Of a stretch of DNA of 64,000 bases, positions 8,010 through 17,194 are shown piece after piece (position 1 is the first letter of the stretch; every line of letters begins with the position of its first letter). A program made the position numbers and the translations under genes. Under the pieces are notes generated by a model. The model was given only the letters and a program-made list of their open reading frames with translations, did no database searches and was not told the DNA's origin. The stretch covers positions 1-64,000 of the forward strand of contig NZ_CAMLMJ010000023.1 in assembly GCF_946481145.1 (NCBI RefSeq). Reading direction: 5' to 3'. The DNA comes from an uncultured Sediminibacterium sp. (GTDB lineage: Bacteria > Bacteroidota > Bacteroidia > Chitinophagales > Chitinophagaceae).

Positions 8010-10037
8010 ATGAGCAATAAAAAAAATATGTCGAAAAAAGATATTACCAGTGCTTCAGACAAGGCAGCAGGAAAGGAAGAGAAAGTTGTAAAAACTGAGA
8101 AGAAATACGAAGCAATACATTTTGTGGATACCAATCAAACAGTATGGAACTACTCTTTATTTACAGATGAAGATGTCAGGAATTTTCAAATGGGTACTCA
8201 TTACAGGCTCTATGATTTTTTTGGTAATAAGCAGCTTGAAGTGTTAGATACCCCGGGAACTTATTTTGCAGTATGGGCACCCAATGCCACTTACGTAAGT
8301 GTTACAGGGTATTTTAATGATTGGAACAAAACAGCCCATCCTTTGAAAGTACGGTTAGATAATTCAGGTATTTGGGAAGGGTTTATACCGCATTTGCAAC
8401 AAGGAGAAGCGTATAAATATCATATACACGGTTATAAAGGCATTAAGTTAGATAAAGGCGACCCTTATGCACATTTCTGGGAGAAAAGACCCGATACTGC
8501 ATCTATAACCTGGCAAACGGATTATCTGTGGAACGATCAGGACTGGATGAAAAAACGTAAAAAGAGCAATTCCTTAAATGCACCATGGTCTGTTTATGAA
8601 GTACACCTGGCCAGTTGGATGCGGCCAGACAAAAACAATGAAGAATCGTATAATTCCTATCAGCAAATTGCAGAAAGACTCGTTCCGTATGTAAAAGAAA
8701 TGGGTTTTACGCATGTTGAATTCATGCCTGTAATGGAACATCCATTCGATGGTAGTTGGGGATACCAGGGAGCAGGCTATTTTGCACCCACATCCCGGTT
8801 TGGTACACCGCAAGATTATGCAGCACTGGTAGATGCATTTCACCAGGCAGATATTGGTGTAATCCTCGATTGGGTTCCATCACATTTTCCTTATGATTCT
8901 CATGGACTATTTATGTTCGACGGTACCCATACCTACGAATATGCAGATATGAGAAAGGGCTATCATCCCGATTGGAACTCTTATATTTTCAACTATAAAA
9001 GAGGGGAAGTTAAATCCTTCCTGATCAGCAGTGCCAGGTTTTGGTGCGATCGATTTCATACAGACGGAATTCGGGTTGATGCAGTAAGTTCCATGCTTCG
9101 TTTGGATTATAGCCGCAACAAAGGGCAATGGGAACCCAATGAATTTGGAGGTAACGGTAACCTCGAAGCTATTGCGTTTATAAAAGACCTGAATGAAACA
9201 TTATACCGCGACTTCCCCGAAATCCAGACAATAGCTGAAGAAGCAACCGATTGGCCAAAAATCAGCAAACCTACATTCGAAGACGGACTTGGCTTTGGCA
9301 TGAAATGGATGATGGGGTGGATGCATGATACACTTGATTATTTCAAGATGGATCCGATTTACCGGCAGTTTCACCAGGATAAGTTTTCATTTAGTATGAT
9401 GTATTTCTATGATGAAAATTTTATGCTTCCGCTTAGTCACGATGAAGTAGTGCATGGTAAGAGTCCGATGTTGTATAAAATGCCGGGCGACGAATGGCAG
9501 AAATTTGCCAACCTGCGGATTCTCTATACTTATATGTTTACACACCCAGGCGCAAAGCTATTATTCATGGGGAATGAATTTGCAGCAACAAATGAGTGGA
9601 ACTACAAAAGCGAATTGCAATGGGAGCTGCTACAGTTTGTTAGTCATGGTGGCATGAAATACTGCGTTCAAAAACTCAATGAACTATATCGCACAGAGCC
9701 CGCATTATATGAAAATCAGTTTACTCCCGATGGTTTCGAATGGGTTGACCTCAACCACCGCAGTGAATCTGTAATGGTATATAAAAGAAAAGGAAAGAAG
9801 CCTAAAGACGATGTATTGGTAATACTAAATGTTACCCCTGTAGTTCGAAATGATTGGGAAGTATATGTAAATGGGAAAGGAACATGGAAGGAAATATTTA
9901 ACAGCGATGATAAATCGTTCTGGGGAACCGGGGATGTTTATAATCCGGAAATAAAGTCAAAACTGGTTGATAAAGCCACTAAATGCTACCAGTTAAAAGT
10001 GCATTTGCCAGCCCTGGGAGCAGTTGTTTTACGATAG
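8010..10037 (+). CDS. glgB: 1,4-alpha-glucan branching enzyme
   Basis: A 675-aa GH13 enzyme that cleaves alpha-1,4 linkages in glycogen and re-attaches the chain as alpha-1,6 branches in the cytoplasm. It has a Lys-rich N-terminal extension (about 35 aa), a CBM48-like beta-sandwich with TYFAVWAPNATYVSVTGYF, then the catalytic barrel. GH13 motifs seen are DWVPSHF (region I), DGIRVDAVSSM with the nucleophile Asp (about residue 356), AEEATDWP with the acid/base Glu (about 410) and LSHDEVVHGK (about 475). The C-terminal beta domain ends with LPALGAVVLR. An alternative start is the ATG at 8028. Other glycogen genes are not adjacent. It is divergent from the beta-barrel operon. Confidence 0.95.
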   Translation: MSNKKNMSKKDITSASDKAAGKEEKVVKTEKKYEAIHFVDTNQTVWNYSLFTDEDVRNFQMGTHYRLYDFFGNKQLEVLDTPGTYFAVWAPNATYVSVTGYFNDWNKTAHPLKVRLDNSGIWEGFIPHLQQGEAYKYHIHGYKGIKLDKGDPYAHFWEKRPDTASITWQTDYLWNDQDWMKKRKKSNSLNAPWSVYEVHLASWMRPDKNNEESYNSYQQIAERLVPYVKEMGFTHVEFMPVMEHPFDGSWGYQGAGYFAPTSRFGTPQDYAALVDAFHQADIGVILDWVPSHFPYDSHGLFMFDGTHTYEYADMRKGYHPDWNSYIFNYKRGEVKSFLISSARFWCDRFHTDGIRVDAVSSMLRLDYSRNKGQWEPNEFGGNGNLEAIAFIKDLNETLYRDFPEIQTIAEEATDWPKISKPTFEDGLGFGMKWMMGWMHDTLDYFKMDPIYRQFHQDKFSFSMMYFYDENFMLPLSHDEVVHGKSPMLYKMPGDEWQKFANLRILYTYMFTHPGAKLLFMGNEFAATNEWNYKSELQWELLQFVSHGGMKYCVQKLNELYRTEPALYENQFTPDGFEWVDLNHRSESVMVYKRKGKKPKDDVLVILNVTPVVRNDWEVYVNGKGTWKEIFNSDDKSFWGTGDVYNPEIKSKLVDKATKCYQLKVHLPALGAVVLR

Positions 10038-10049
10038 GTAGCTGAATTT

Positions 10050-10273
10050 AGCTGTGAGCTGCGAGCTTCTAGCCTCTAGCTGCAAGACTAGATTGTTGCT
10101 TGTTTTAGATTTTCTGCTATTATTTGAATAAAGGAAAGGGCTTGCTAGTTTGCTTTGTGAAAATCCCACTTAAAATAAATATTTAATTACCTTATGTATG
10201 ATTGTAGATGGTTGAATTCATACCGAAAAAAGCTAGCAGCTAGCAGCTAGTGGCTAGAAGCTTTATTTCCCCC
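10050..10273 (+). repeat. MITE-like interspersed repeat, copy A
   Basis: This fills most of the 319-bp spacer between glgB and the DUF2807 gene. The left end (GAGCTGCGAGCTTCTAGCC...) and right end (AGCTAGCAGCTAG...GGCTAGAAGC) are inverted complements made of degenerate heptads (GCTAGCA, GCTAGAA). The interior matches copy B (43882-44100) closely: the TGCTTGTTTTAG block, the CTGCTATTATTT block and the AATCC...AAATAAA block. It has no coding capacity and no hairpin module. Confidence 0.7.
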
Positions 10274-10356
10274 GACAACAATTATCGCGTATCTCTGGCT
10301 TAAAAGCTGTAACTTTTTTTCTGACCATCCGTTACACCTAAAAAAATCAATAATTC

Positions 10357-11022
10357 ATGAAAAAGGTATTTGCAAGCCTGATGGCAATTGGTCTGTTATT
10401 TTCCTTTGCCCTTGGTCAGGAAGTAGTAACAGGTGAACATGTGCAAAAAAGAAGTGTAGGTTCATTTCATGCCGTTAAAACTTCTGCTGGGATACAGGTG
10501 GTCCTAACCAAGGGAAGTAAGCCAGAACTGGCCGTTACTGCAAGTGATGCAGATCTGCTGGATAAGGTAAGAACAGTTGTTTCAAATGGTGAACTAAAGA
10601 TTTCAAGAGAGAATGATAGCTGGAGATTTTGGGAGAAGAGAAGAAACTGGAAAATAGTTGTGTATGTATCCTATACCGAACTGGATGGGCTCGATGCCAG
10701 CAGTGGCGGATCTATACAGGCAAAATCATTAAATCTGGATAGACTATCAGCCGACGTAAGTAGTGGTGGTAGTATTACCATATCGGGTACTGCAAATGCA
10801 TTGTCTGTAGATGGCAGTAGTGGTGGTATATTCCGAGGCTATGATTTTTCTGTAACCAACTGTAAGGCTGATGTTAGTAGTGGAGGTGGGGTTCAGGTAA
10901 CCGTAACAAAAGAAATTTCCGCTGAAGCCAGCAGTGGTGGTTATGTGCGATTTAAAGGAGATGGACTGATTCGAAACATCAGTGTTAGTAGCGGTGGGTC
11001 GGTAAAAAGACAAACGAATTAA
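10357..11022 (+). CDS. DUF2807 (head GIN domain) secreted protein
   Basis: A 221-aa exported protein. The signal peptide (MKKVFASLMAIGLLFSFALG) is followed by a beta-rich DUF2807 domain of the putative autotransporter-adhesin head GIN type. It starts with RSVGSFHAVKTSAGIQVVL and then has six evenly spaced SSGG turns (DASSGGS, DVSSGGS, DGSSGGI, DVSSGGG, EASSGGY, SVSSGGS), as expected for a right-handed beta-helix. No membrane anchor or lipobox is seen, so it is probably periplasmic or secreted. It is common in Bacteroidota with no established function. It stands alone, between repeat copy A and a strong bidirectional terminator. Confidence 0.85.
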   Translation: MKKVFASLMAIGLLFSFALGQEVVTGEHVQKRSVGSFHAVKTSAGIQVVLTKGSKPELAVTASDADLLDKVRTVVSNGELKISRENDSWRFWEKRRNWKIVVYVSYTELDGLDASSGGSIQAKSLNLDRLSADVSSGGSITISGTANALSVDGSSGGIFRGYDFSVTNCKADVSSGGGVQVTVTKEISAEASSGGYVRFKGDGLIRNISVSSGGSVKRQTN

Positions 11023-11029
11023 AGTATAA

Positions 11030-11086
11030 GAATGATAAAATACTAAAGGGTTCTAAACAATAGAGCCCTTTAGTATTTTATCATTC
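11030..11086. terminator. Bidirectional terminator, perfect 21-bp stem
   Basis: The arms 11030-11050 and 11066-11086 are exact inverted complements with a 15-nt loop. It lies 8 bp after the DUF2807 stop and can also serve the convergent SDR gene. A- and T-rich flanks inside the stem act in both directions. Confidence 0.8.
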
Positions 11087-11237
11087 GTCTTGGGTTACTA
11101 ATTATTATTATGACTAAATGATAGGTTTCGAGTAATATTTTAATAGTCCTTTATCTTTTATATCACCTTCAAATACTGGTAATTTTTTTGTTACAATAAG
11201 AAACTATACAAAAAAAAGAGATGTTCTTATCGATCAT

Positions 11238-12002
11238 TTAGATATGTATACCACCAGCAACCTCAATACGCTGCGCATTTACCCATTTAGCATCATCTGT
11301 ACAAAGGAAAGCTACAACGGTTCCAATATCATCTGGTAAACCAACACGTCCTAAAGCAGTAAGAGAGGCAATATAGTCGTTTAGTTCTTTATTGTCCCTT
11401 ATTGTACCACCGCCAAAATCTGTTTCTATAGCACCAGGTGCAACCACATTAACCCTGATTTTTCTATCGCCCAGGTATTTTGCCTGGTATTTTGTAAGTG
11501 TTTCTACTCCACCTTTCATTGTAGAATAGGCATCGTAACCGGTATAGGTAAACCTTGTCAGTCCTGATGAAATATTTACAATTCCACCACCATCATTTAT
11601 CAGGGGTAATAATTTTTGTGTAAGGAAGAAAGGCGCTTTCAGGTGAATATTCATCATGCTATCAAACTGTTCCTCTGTTGTTTGTCCAAAATCGGCATGT
11701 ACTCCCGAGCCTGCATTATTAACCAGGAAATCTAATTTATCCGTCTGGAAACTTGTTTGCAAAGTATGTTTAACGGAATCAACGAATGCATCAAAACTGC
11801 CTGATTGTGCCACATCTAATTGCAAAGCAGCAGCTTTTCTACCTGTTTGATTAATTTCTGCTACCAATTTTTCAGCATCTGTAACCTGCTTCTGGTAAGT
11901 GATGATTACATCCAATCCCTTTTTTGCCAGCTCTATGGCCATGCTTTTGCCCAAACCGCGACTTCCGCCAGTTACCAGGGCAATCTTTGTTGTACGAGTC
12001 AT
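11238..12002 (-). CDS. SDR-family NAD(P)-dependent oxidoreductase
   Basis: A 254-aa classical short-chain dehydrogenase/reductase, cytoplasmic. It has the Rossmann dinucleotide motif TGGSRGLG (residues 11-18), NNAGSG (about 91), the catalytic Ser in VNISSG, YxxxK seen as YSTMK (about 157-161), and VAPGAIETDF after it. The C-terminus IEVAGGIHI is typical of 3-oxoacyl-reductase-like SDRs. The substrate is unknown. It lies 69 bp downstream of, and on the same strand as, an AraC-type regulator that probably controls it. Confidence 0.9.
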   Translation of the reverse strand: MTRTTKIALVTGGSRGLGKSMAIELAKKGLDVIITYQKQVTDAEKLVAEINQTGRKAAALQLDVAQSGSFDAFVDSVKHTLQTSFQTDKLDFLVNNAGSGVHADFGQTTEEQFDSMMNIHLKAPFFLTQKLLPLINDGGGIVNISSGLTRFTYTGYDAYSTMKGGVETLTKYQAKYLGDRKIRVNVVAPGAIETDFGGGTIRDNKELNDYIASLTALGRVGLPDDIGTVVAFLCTDDAKWVNAQRIEVAGGIHI

Positions 12003-12071
12003 TTTATGTTTTTTTATTACAACACAAAATTGCGTACATAATAGCCAGGGCTTGTTGCAAGAATCAGTCTA

Positions 12072-13022
12072 TTATTTGTAAATATCAAATAATTGCTCCC
12101 GATAATGCAATGGCGACATATTGCTGTGTTTCTTAAAAAAGTTGGAAAAATGAGCCACTTCTTCGAATCCGAGACTAGTGGCAATTTCGGAAATGTTCCA
12201 ATTAGTTTGCCTTAGCAGTAATTTGGCTTCCTGGGCAATCCTGCTGCCAATGATTTCAGTAGTGGTTCGGCCGGTAAAGTCTTTTAATACTTTATTGAGG
12301 TGGTTAACATGAACACTTAAAGTGTCCGCATAATCTTTTGCCGTTCTAAGTGCGAGTACCTGGGTATTGTTTTCTATGGGAAACTGCCGCTCCAATAATT
12401 CAATAAACAAAGCAGAAATACGGCTCGAGGCATTAATACTGTTGCCTGTAGAAGAAATGGGTTTTAGTTTCTGTCCATTGTGAATTAATTCTAACACATA
12501 ATTCCTTAAAAGATCATATTTAAATGCATAGTCCGAGCTCATTTCAAGGTGCATTTTCCTGTAAATGGCTTCAAAATCAGTAGCCTGGGACGCAGAGATT
12601 TCATATACAAAATCGCTTCCTGGTTTGAAAATCGGGATTTCATCTATTAAAATTCCGGCATTTGATTTCGATATGAAAGCATGCGTAAATACACAAAAAT
12701 GTCCGGACTGATCTGAGTCAAGGGGAGTATAACTATAAGGTAACTTAGGTGTGGCAAATAATATGGCATGCTCCTCTATTTCAATGGTGCGATCTGCATA
12801 GTCGACTCTGTTTCTGCCATTGATAAGACTTATTTTATAATAAGTTCTTCTGTTATAAGGCATTTTGGCCTTTGTGGAACAGGTTGCATGTAATTTACTG
12901 ATATCAAACACATTAAAATGCCCGATATCTATCCCATCATTGGCATCTAACATTTTGTCTATTTCCGGGCAGGCGCCTCCGAAAATTTCTTTATAAAAAG
13001 TTTTGATAGTTGTCGGTTCCAT
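12072..13022 (-). CDS. AraC family transcriptional regulator
   Basis: A 316-aa regulator. The N-terminal half (about 1-190) looks like an AraC-type ligand-binding cupin, with little sequence identity visible. The C-terminal 100 residues form the double helix-turn-helix of AraC/XylS proteins, with EAKLLLRQTNWNISEIATSL and the second-helix signature HFSNFFKKHSNMSPLHYRE. It precedes the SDR gene on the same strand and is likely to regulate it and itself. The inducer is unknown. Confidence 0.9.
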   Translation of the reverse strand: MEPTTIKTFYKEIFGGACPEIDKMLDANDGIDIGHFNVFDISKLHATCSTKAKMPYNRRTYYKISLINGRNRVDYADRTIEIEEHAILFATPKLPYSYTPLDSDQSGHFCVFTHAFISKSNAGILIDEIPIFKPGSDFVYEISASQATDFEAIYRKMHLEMSSDYAFKYDLLRNYVLELIHNGQKLKPISSTGNSINASSRISALFIELLERQFPIENNTQVLALRTAKDYADTLSVHVNHLNKVLKDFTGRTTTEIIGSRIAQEAKLLLRQTNWNISEIATSLGFEEVAHFSNFFKKHSNMSPLHYREQLFDIYK

Positions 13023-13079
13023 TGATTTGCAAAATTCAAATAAGATGCAAATTACGGTTTTTCGCCTGTTTGATAGTAT

Positions 13080-13601
13080 TTATAATAGTTTAACCATATC
13101 AATATTGTCTTTGCCATTCATTTCAAACTTACCAAGCATCTGAAAACCAAGTGAATAATAATACCTGACGGCTATTTCATTTTTGGCCTGTACACCACCC
13201 CAGAGTAATACCTGTTTAATTTGCTTTTGTTGTAGGTCTGTCTGAATAAACTGCCAAAACAGTTTACCAACCCCTTTCCCCCTCCATTCAGAAGCAAGCG
13301 AAGGGGCATACATTGCCGAGAAGTAATTATGGTTCAGCAGGGTATACTGATTATACCGACTGAGATCATGCTCGAAATATCCATGATGGATAATGGCATA
13401 TCCTATGATGAAACTACTTTCGGGTTCTATCAATAAATATCCTTCATAGGATGGATGATGAAATAGTTCAATTAAAGTTTGCAGGTTAAACGCATGCGGT
13501 GCAAAACGTTCTCTGGTTTCTTGGTCAAGGTGATGCAGGTAGGATAACAGATGTGGCAGATCAGTTTCCTGCCAGATCTTGCAAACAATAGGAATATTCA
13601 A
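13080..13601 (-). CDS. GNAT family N-acetyltransferase
   Basis: A 173-aa cytoplasmic acetyltransferase-fold protein. The acetyl-CoA pyrophosphate-binding motif is EWRGKGVGKLFW (the Q/RxxGxG/A pattern, about residue 107), followed by a helix and the C-terminal IAVRYYYSLGFQMLGKFEMN typical of GNAT enzymes. The N-terminal half has the usual PESSFIIGYAIIHHG strand. The acceptor substrate is unknown. The gene lies upstream of the AraC gene on the same strand with a 57-bp gap, so it may share a transcript. Confidence 0.85.
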   Translation of the reverse strand: MNIPIVCKIWQETDLPHLLSYLHHLDQETRERFAPHAFNLQTLIELFHHPSYEGYLLIEPESSFIIGYAIIHHGYFEHDLSRYNQYTLLNHNYFSAMYAPSLASEWRGKGVGKLFWQFIQTDLQQKQIKQVLLWGGVQAKNEIAVRYYYSLGFQMLGKFEMNGKDNIDMVKLL

Positions 13602-13701
13602 AATTCACAGATTATACACAAAAAAATCGGGTAACAATTCCTTTACAATTTAATCATTCTATGGTGATATTACTGTAGTCACTTGCAGCAAACAAAAGTG
13701 T

Positions 13702-13995
13702 ATGAAAAATTCTTCTTACCAATTATTGGTGAATGCTGCCGGACAATTATTACAACAACATGCGTTTGATCATCTTTCGGATGAAAAACTTTCGAGGATG
13801 AACAGTTGTTTGCATAAGTTGGGGCAACAATCATCTAATGCAGATTTACGGTCAGTAGAAACAGAATTACTGAACTATTGCCGTGAAGCAAACCTGTATG
13901 TTGAAACAGCAACGCCACAATCATTGCATCAATGGTATGCTGCAATGAGTTGTTTTGGGGAATCAGTTATGCCTTTGGTGGAAGAGGTAGAATAA
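13702..13995 (+). CDS. Small hypothetical helical protein overlapping a kinase gene end
   Basis: A 97-aa protein with no signal peptide or membrane segment. The sequence is Leu/Gln/Ser-rich and predicted helical, with two Cys (in MNSCLHKLG and LNYCREANLY). No family was recognised. The last 29 bp overlap, tail to tail, the 3' end of the histidine kinase gene on the other strand. A start at 13702 gives MKNSSYQLL. It is supported mainly by ORF length, an ATG start and its position in a divergent spacer. Real, but of unknown function. Confidence 0.55.
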   Translation: MKNSSYQLLVNAAGQLLQQHAFDHLSDEKLSRMNSCLHKLGQQSSNADLRSVETELLNYCREANLYVETATPQSLHQWYAAMSCFGESVMPLVEEVE

Positions 13996-15124
13996 GCCGG
14001 AAGCAAGTACCTTTTCCTGCTTCGCTCCATTTTACAAATAATTTACCCTTGTGGTATTCTTCCATAATTCGTTTGCTTAAGGGCAGACCTAAGCCCCATC
14101 CTCTTTTTTTGGTGGTAAAACCAGGTTTGAATACTTTATTCAGGTTTGAAGTCTGTATACCTTTTCCAGTGTCTGTAACATCGATCATTAATCCATCAGC
14201 AGTAATCTGCGATTCGATCCGGATTAAGCCCTTTCCTTCCATTGCATCCAATGCATTTTTGATCAGGTTTTCAATTACCCAATCGAACAGAGGGGCACTT
14301 AATAGGGGGTGTTGCGAAAGAGGAGCAGGATGAAACTCAAATTGAACCTGAGCCCCTGATCTTTTTTTCATGTAAAGGATCATTTGTTCAATCTGTTCGT
14401 ATGGATTACCTGCTTCCAGTTTTGGTTGACTGCCTATTTTCCCAAAACGATCCGTTATGAGCAAGAGTCGGTTTACATCTTTTGTTATTTCCGGGACTAT
14501 CTTTTCGTTTTCCTTATTCTGTTTCAGTATCTCAAGCCATCCCTCCAGACTAGAAACAGGTGTGCCTAGCTGGTGTGCTGTTTCTCTGGCCATAGATGCC
14601 CATAACTGGTTCTGTGCACCTTTGTAATGCGACTGCACAGCCATAATTGCAATGGCAATAAATAAAGCAACAATAACCAATTGAATTAGAGGGTAGAGTT
14701 TCGCTTCTTTCAATAGCTTACTCTGTCCATAATAGTAATGGTTGGCGGTATATGGACTATCCCTGATAACAAGTACAATCGGTTTATTATTATAGCGACG
14801 GAATTCTTTAAGTTTTGAAGAAAGGTAGGTAGGGTTATCCTGCACTAAGTTGCTATCCAGGTTTTTGTAATTGCCGGTTATGCTATCTTTTTCAGTTGTT
14901 TCAATAATGGGAATCTCTTTATTCTCAAAAGAAATAAAAGTTGCAAGATTTAAACTGGCGGTATCAGGTGTATTTAAAATAGATCTCTGTGCTTCAACCC
15001 ATACAGTTACATATTTTCTCTCTTCAGAAGCAATTTTTCCTGAAACATACTGCGAATAAAAAATAGTTCCACTGACGAGAATGATCGCTATGATCACCAA
15101 AACAATTCGCCAGTTAATTCGCAT
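13967..15124 (-). CDS. Membrane sensor histidine kinase
   Basis: A 385-aa inner-membrane kinase. TM1 is at residues 7-25 (WRIVLVIIAIILVSGTIFY), a periplasmic sensor region of about 120 aa follows, and TM2 is near 145-162. The cytoplasmic kinase has an H-box ETAHQLGTPVSSLEGW (His about 187), N-box ENLIKNALDAMEG, DTGKGI and GWGLGLPLSKRIMEE for ATP binding. The HQLGTP form of the H-box is the common HPK variant in this phylum. No response regulator is adjacent, so it is an orphan kinase. No HAMP domain was recognised. Confidence 0.9.
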   Translation of the reverse strand: MRINWRIVLVIIAIILVSGTIFYSQYVSGKIASEERKYVTVWVEAQRSILNTPDTASLNLATFISFENKEIPIIETTEKDSITGNYKNLDSNLVQDNPTYLSSKLKEFRRYNNKPIVLVIRDSPYTANHYYYGQSKLLKEAKLYPLIQLVIVALFIAIAIMAVQSHYKGAQNQLWASMARETAHQLGTPVSSLEGWLEILKQNKENEKIVPEITKDVNRLLLITDRFGKIGSQPKLEAGNPYEQIEQMILYMKKRSGAQVQFEFHPAPLSQHPLLSAPLFDWVIENLIKNALDAMEGKGLIRIESQITADGLMIDVTDTGKGIQTSNLNKVFKPGFTTKKRGWGLGLPLSKRIMEEYHKGKLFVKWSEAGKGTCFRLILPLPPKA

Positions 15125-15202
15125 AAAAGATTTTTTTTTGATGAAGATAATGAAAAGGGGGCAGGCTTTTAAGCTAATTAAAGCATAAAAGGAAGTGGTG
15201 AA

Positions 15203-15225
15203 AAAAAGGGCACCATTCGGTGCCC
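15203..15225 (-). terminator. Rho-independent terminator of the coiled-coil gene
   Basis: The hairpin GGGCACC (15208-15214)/GGTGCCC (15219-15225) with a 4-nt loop is followed on the minus strand by seven T (15201-15207 are A on the plus strand). It is placed 29 bp after the stop of the minus-strand coiled-coil gene. Confidence 0.8.
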
Positions 15226-15253
15226 CCTGTTGCTTGCTCTGAATATTATTGAT

Positions 15254-16228
15254 CTAGCTGAATAAACCGCCTTTCTTCAATGTTTTAGTTCCTTCTCCGA
15301 TTTTAAATCCATTATTATAGATTTCAATCTTATAATTACCAGTCTGGTATTTATCACTTTGCTTCCAGTCGAAGCTTACCGGAGTTGGCTTACCCTGTTC
15401 ATAGTTCACGGTTACTTTACTTGTATAAGTTTTTTCGCCGTCTTCACGGGTAACAAATTTGGTTCCTTCAGTAATTACTTTACCATCCGGTCCAGTTACA
15501 CATACATAAATATCTTTTGCACCACTGGCTGCAATTCGATTCGGGTCAAGTACAAATGAAATGCGCATCAGATCGGCACGTTTCGATGTAGTGGTAGCTT
15601 TTTCTTTACCGCTGTTCCGCACGTCAATGGCTGTAATACCAATGTTTGAAGCATGCAGGGTAGAGGCAACATCTACTTTTTCGTCTAATTCTTTTTTCGT
15701 AGCACTCAGGTTTTGCTGCAGGTTCTCTTTATCAGAAGTGAGCTGCGTTTTTTCGGTGTTGAGTTGTTCGTTGGCAGCCGTAAGCTGCTTATTCTCCCCC
15801 TGCAACTTCTCAATTTCCGCGAAGAGACCGTCGATTTTTCCGTTTAATTCACTAATCATTTGTTTGGCCTGAGCCAGTTCAGCGTCTGAAGCATTCTTAC
15901 GCTTAAGAATATTATTGATACTGCCTTTAAGTTTCTGGATTTCAGAACCGCGGTCAGCCAAAGCACCCTGTAACTGGATATTGTTTTGGGTTAGAGAATC
16001 AGCTTTCGCAGAAACTTCCAGAAACTCCTGCTGAATGGCATTGCGGGCGCTGTCTACATTAGTAATGCGGGTTTCCAGTTGCCCGATTGTTTCTTTTGTC
16101 TGGCTCTTATCATAAAAGATATAAGCCCATGTGCCCAAAAGGGCTAAAATAAGAATACCGTAAATTACTTTTCGGTTGTCTTTTTGCTGTGTGCCAGCAT
16201 TTGGGTCGGGAGTGTTGAAGCTATTCAT
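15254..16228 (-). CDS. Membrane-anchored coiled-coil protein
   Basis: A 324-aa protein. A short cytoplasmic N-terminus is followed by one transmembrane segment (about 25-42, VIYGILILALLGTWAYIFY), then a long coiled coil (about 50-195) rich in Gln, Glu, Lys and Leu. The C-terminal domain (about 200-324) is beta-rich, with ISFVLDPNRI, DIYVCVTGPDGKVI and a final GNYKIEIYNNGFKIGEG strand pair. The topology suggests a periplasmic coiled coil with an immunoglobulin-like tip, perhaps linked to the envelope. No name was recognised; similar proteins occur widely in Bacteroidota. It has its own terminator and is divergent from the exonuclease gene. Confidence 0.75.
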   Translation of the reverse strand: MNSFNTPDPNAGTQQKDNRKVIYGILILALLGTWAYIFYDKSQTKETIGQLETRITNVDSARNAIQQEFLEVSAKADSLTQNNIQLQGALADRGSEIQKLKGSINNILKRKNASDAELAQAKQMISELNGKIDGLFAEIEKLQGENKQLTAANEQLNTEKTQLTSDKENLQQNLSATKKELDEKVDVASTLHASNIGITAIDVRNSGKEKATTTSKRADLMRISFVLDPNRIAASGAKDIYVCVTGPDGKVITEGTKFVTREDGEKTYTSKVTVNYEQGKPTPVSFDWKQSDKYQTGNYKIEIYNNGFKIGEGTKTLKKGGLFS

Positions 16229-16268
16229 ATTTGATGTTTTCGGTTAACAAATTTTAATTTTTTTTCGC

Positions 16269-16985
16269 ATGCTCAAGGATTTGTTTTTACTGGATATTGA
16301 AACCGTCCCCGGTCAATCATCCCTTGCCAGCCTTGATTCTCACTGGCAATCTCTATTTTGCGACAAAATATCTAAAACCGTGCCAGAAGGCGAAACCCTG
16401 GAAGAATCTTACAGAAAAAGGGCAGGAATTCTGGCAGAGTTTGGACGTATTATTTGTATTTCAACTGCGTTTTTTTATGAGGATGGGAAAGGGCACTGTT
16501 GCTTAAAATTGAAGAGTATTTATGGTGATGATGAAGTAGAAATACTGAAAATTTTTACCTCTTTATGCGAAAAAATGCGCTCGATCAATCCTGGTTTTCA
16601 GTTTGCTGGTCATAATATTCGTGAATTTGATATTCCGTTTATTGGCAGAAGAATCTTAATCAATCGATTGGAATTGCCTTCTTCATTGCGGATACAGGAT
16701 AAGAAACCCTGGGAACTAAATATGTTTGATACACTCAACTGGTGGAAATTCGGGGATCATAAAAACTATATATCCCTGGACCTGCTGGCAAATGTATTGG
16801 GTATTCAAAGTTCCAAAAGTGATATGGATGGGTCAATGGTACAGGATGTTTATTACAAGGACAAAAACCTCAAACGCATCGTGCAATATTGTGAGCAGGA
16901 TGTTATTGTTACTGCTAATATAATACTGCGGTTTCTGCAACAACCACTTCTTAAGCCGGAAAATATTGAAATTGTAAAGTCGTGA
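16269..16985 (+). CDS. Predicted 3'-5' exonuclease (PolB-like, RNase H fold)
   Basis: A 238-aa cytoplasmic protein of the DnaQ-like superfamily. The acidic residues of the three exonuclease motifs are visible: DIETVPG (residues 8-14), AGHNIREFDIPFIGRR (about 118, His and Asp) and YCEQDVIVTANI (about 206, YxxxD). This matches the PolB-like 3'-5' exonuclease family (DNA_pol_B_exo2), stand-alone proofreading-type nucleases. No polymerase domain is attached. Its start lies 40 bp from the divergent coiled-coil gene. Confidence 0.85.
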   Translation: MLKDLFLLDIETVPGQSSLASLDSHWQSLFCDKISKTVPEGETLEESYRKRAGILAEFGRIICISTAFFYEDGKGHCCLKLKSIYGDDEVEILKIFTSLCEKMRSINPGFQFAGHNIREFDIPFIGRRILINRLELPSSLRIQDKKPWELNMFDTLNWWKFGDHKNYISLDLLANVLGIQSSKSDMDGSMVQDVYYKDKNLKRIVQYCEQDVIVTANIILRFLQQPLLKPENIEIVKS

Positions 16986-17051
16986 TGGCAATAAGCACAG
17001 GGAAATGGCGTTGAAGAATAGAGTTGGGAAGGTTTCCTGTGGCTTATTTAT

Positions 17052-17134
17052 TAGGTATTAGGTGCTAGGTGCTAGGTGTTAGGTGTTAGCCATTAGCCTA
17101 CTTTAAAACCTAGTACCTAATACCTAACACCTAT
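17052..17134. repeat. Self-complementary heptad array (TAGGTGT words)
   Basis: Seven consecutive 7-bp words (TAGGTAT, TAGGTGC twice, TAGGTGT twice, TAGCCAT, TAGCCTA) run from 17052 to 17100. After an 8-bp break the inverse words (CCTAGTA, CCTAATA, CCTAACA, then CCTA) run from 17109, so the whole can fold as a hairpin. It sits between the exonuclease gene and holA. It contains no ORF. Confidence 0.75.
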
Positions 17135-17181
17135 GTTCATAACTATCCGACCTATCATTTTTTTAATCATAAACCATCCAG

Positions 17182-17189
17182 CATCTTTG
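17182..17189 (+). promoter_or_regulatory. -7 box-like element for holA
   Basis: CATCTTTG resembles the Bacteroidota -7 consensus TAnnTTTG. It ends 5 bp before the holA ATG, so the message would have almost no leader. No convincing -33 TTTG is visible, so this is tentative. Confidence 0.4.
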
Positions 17190-17194
17190 CACCC

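Noticed and set aside
17052..17134. CRISPR array
   Set aside because: Words are 7 bp with no spacers and the second half is the inverse complement; no cas genes are present.
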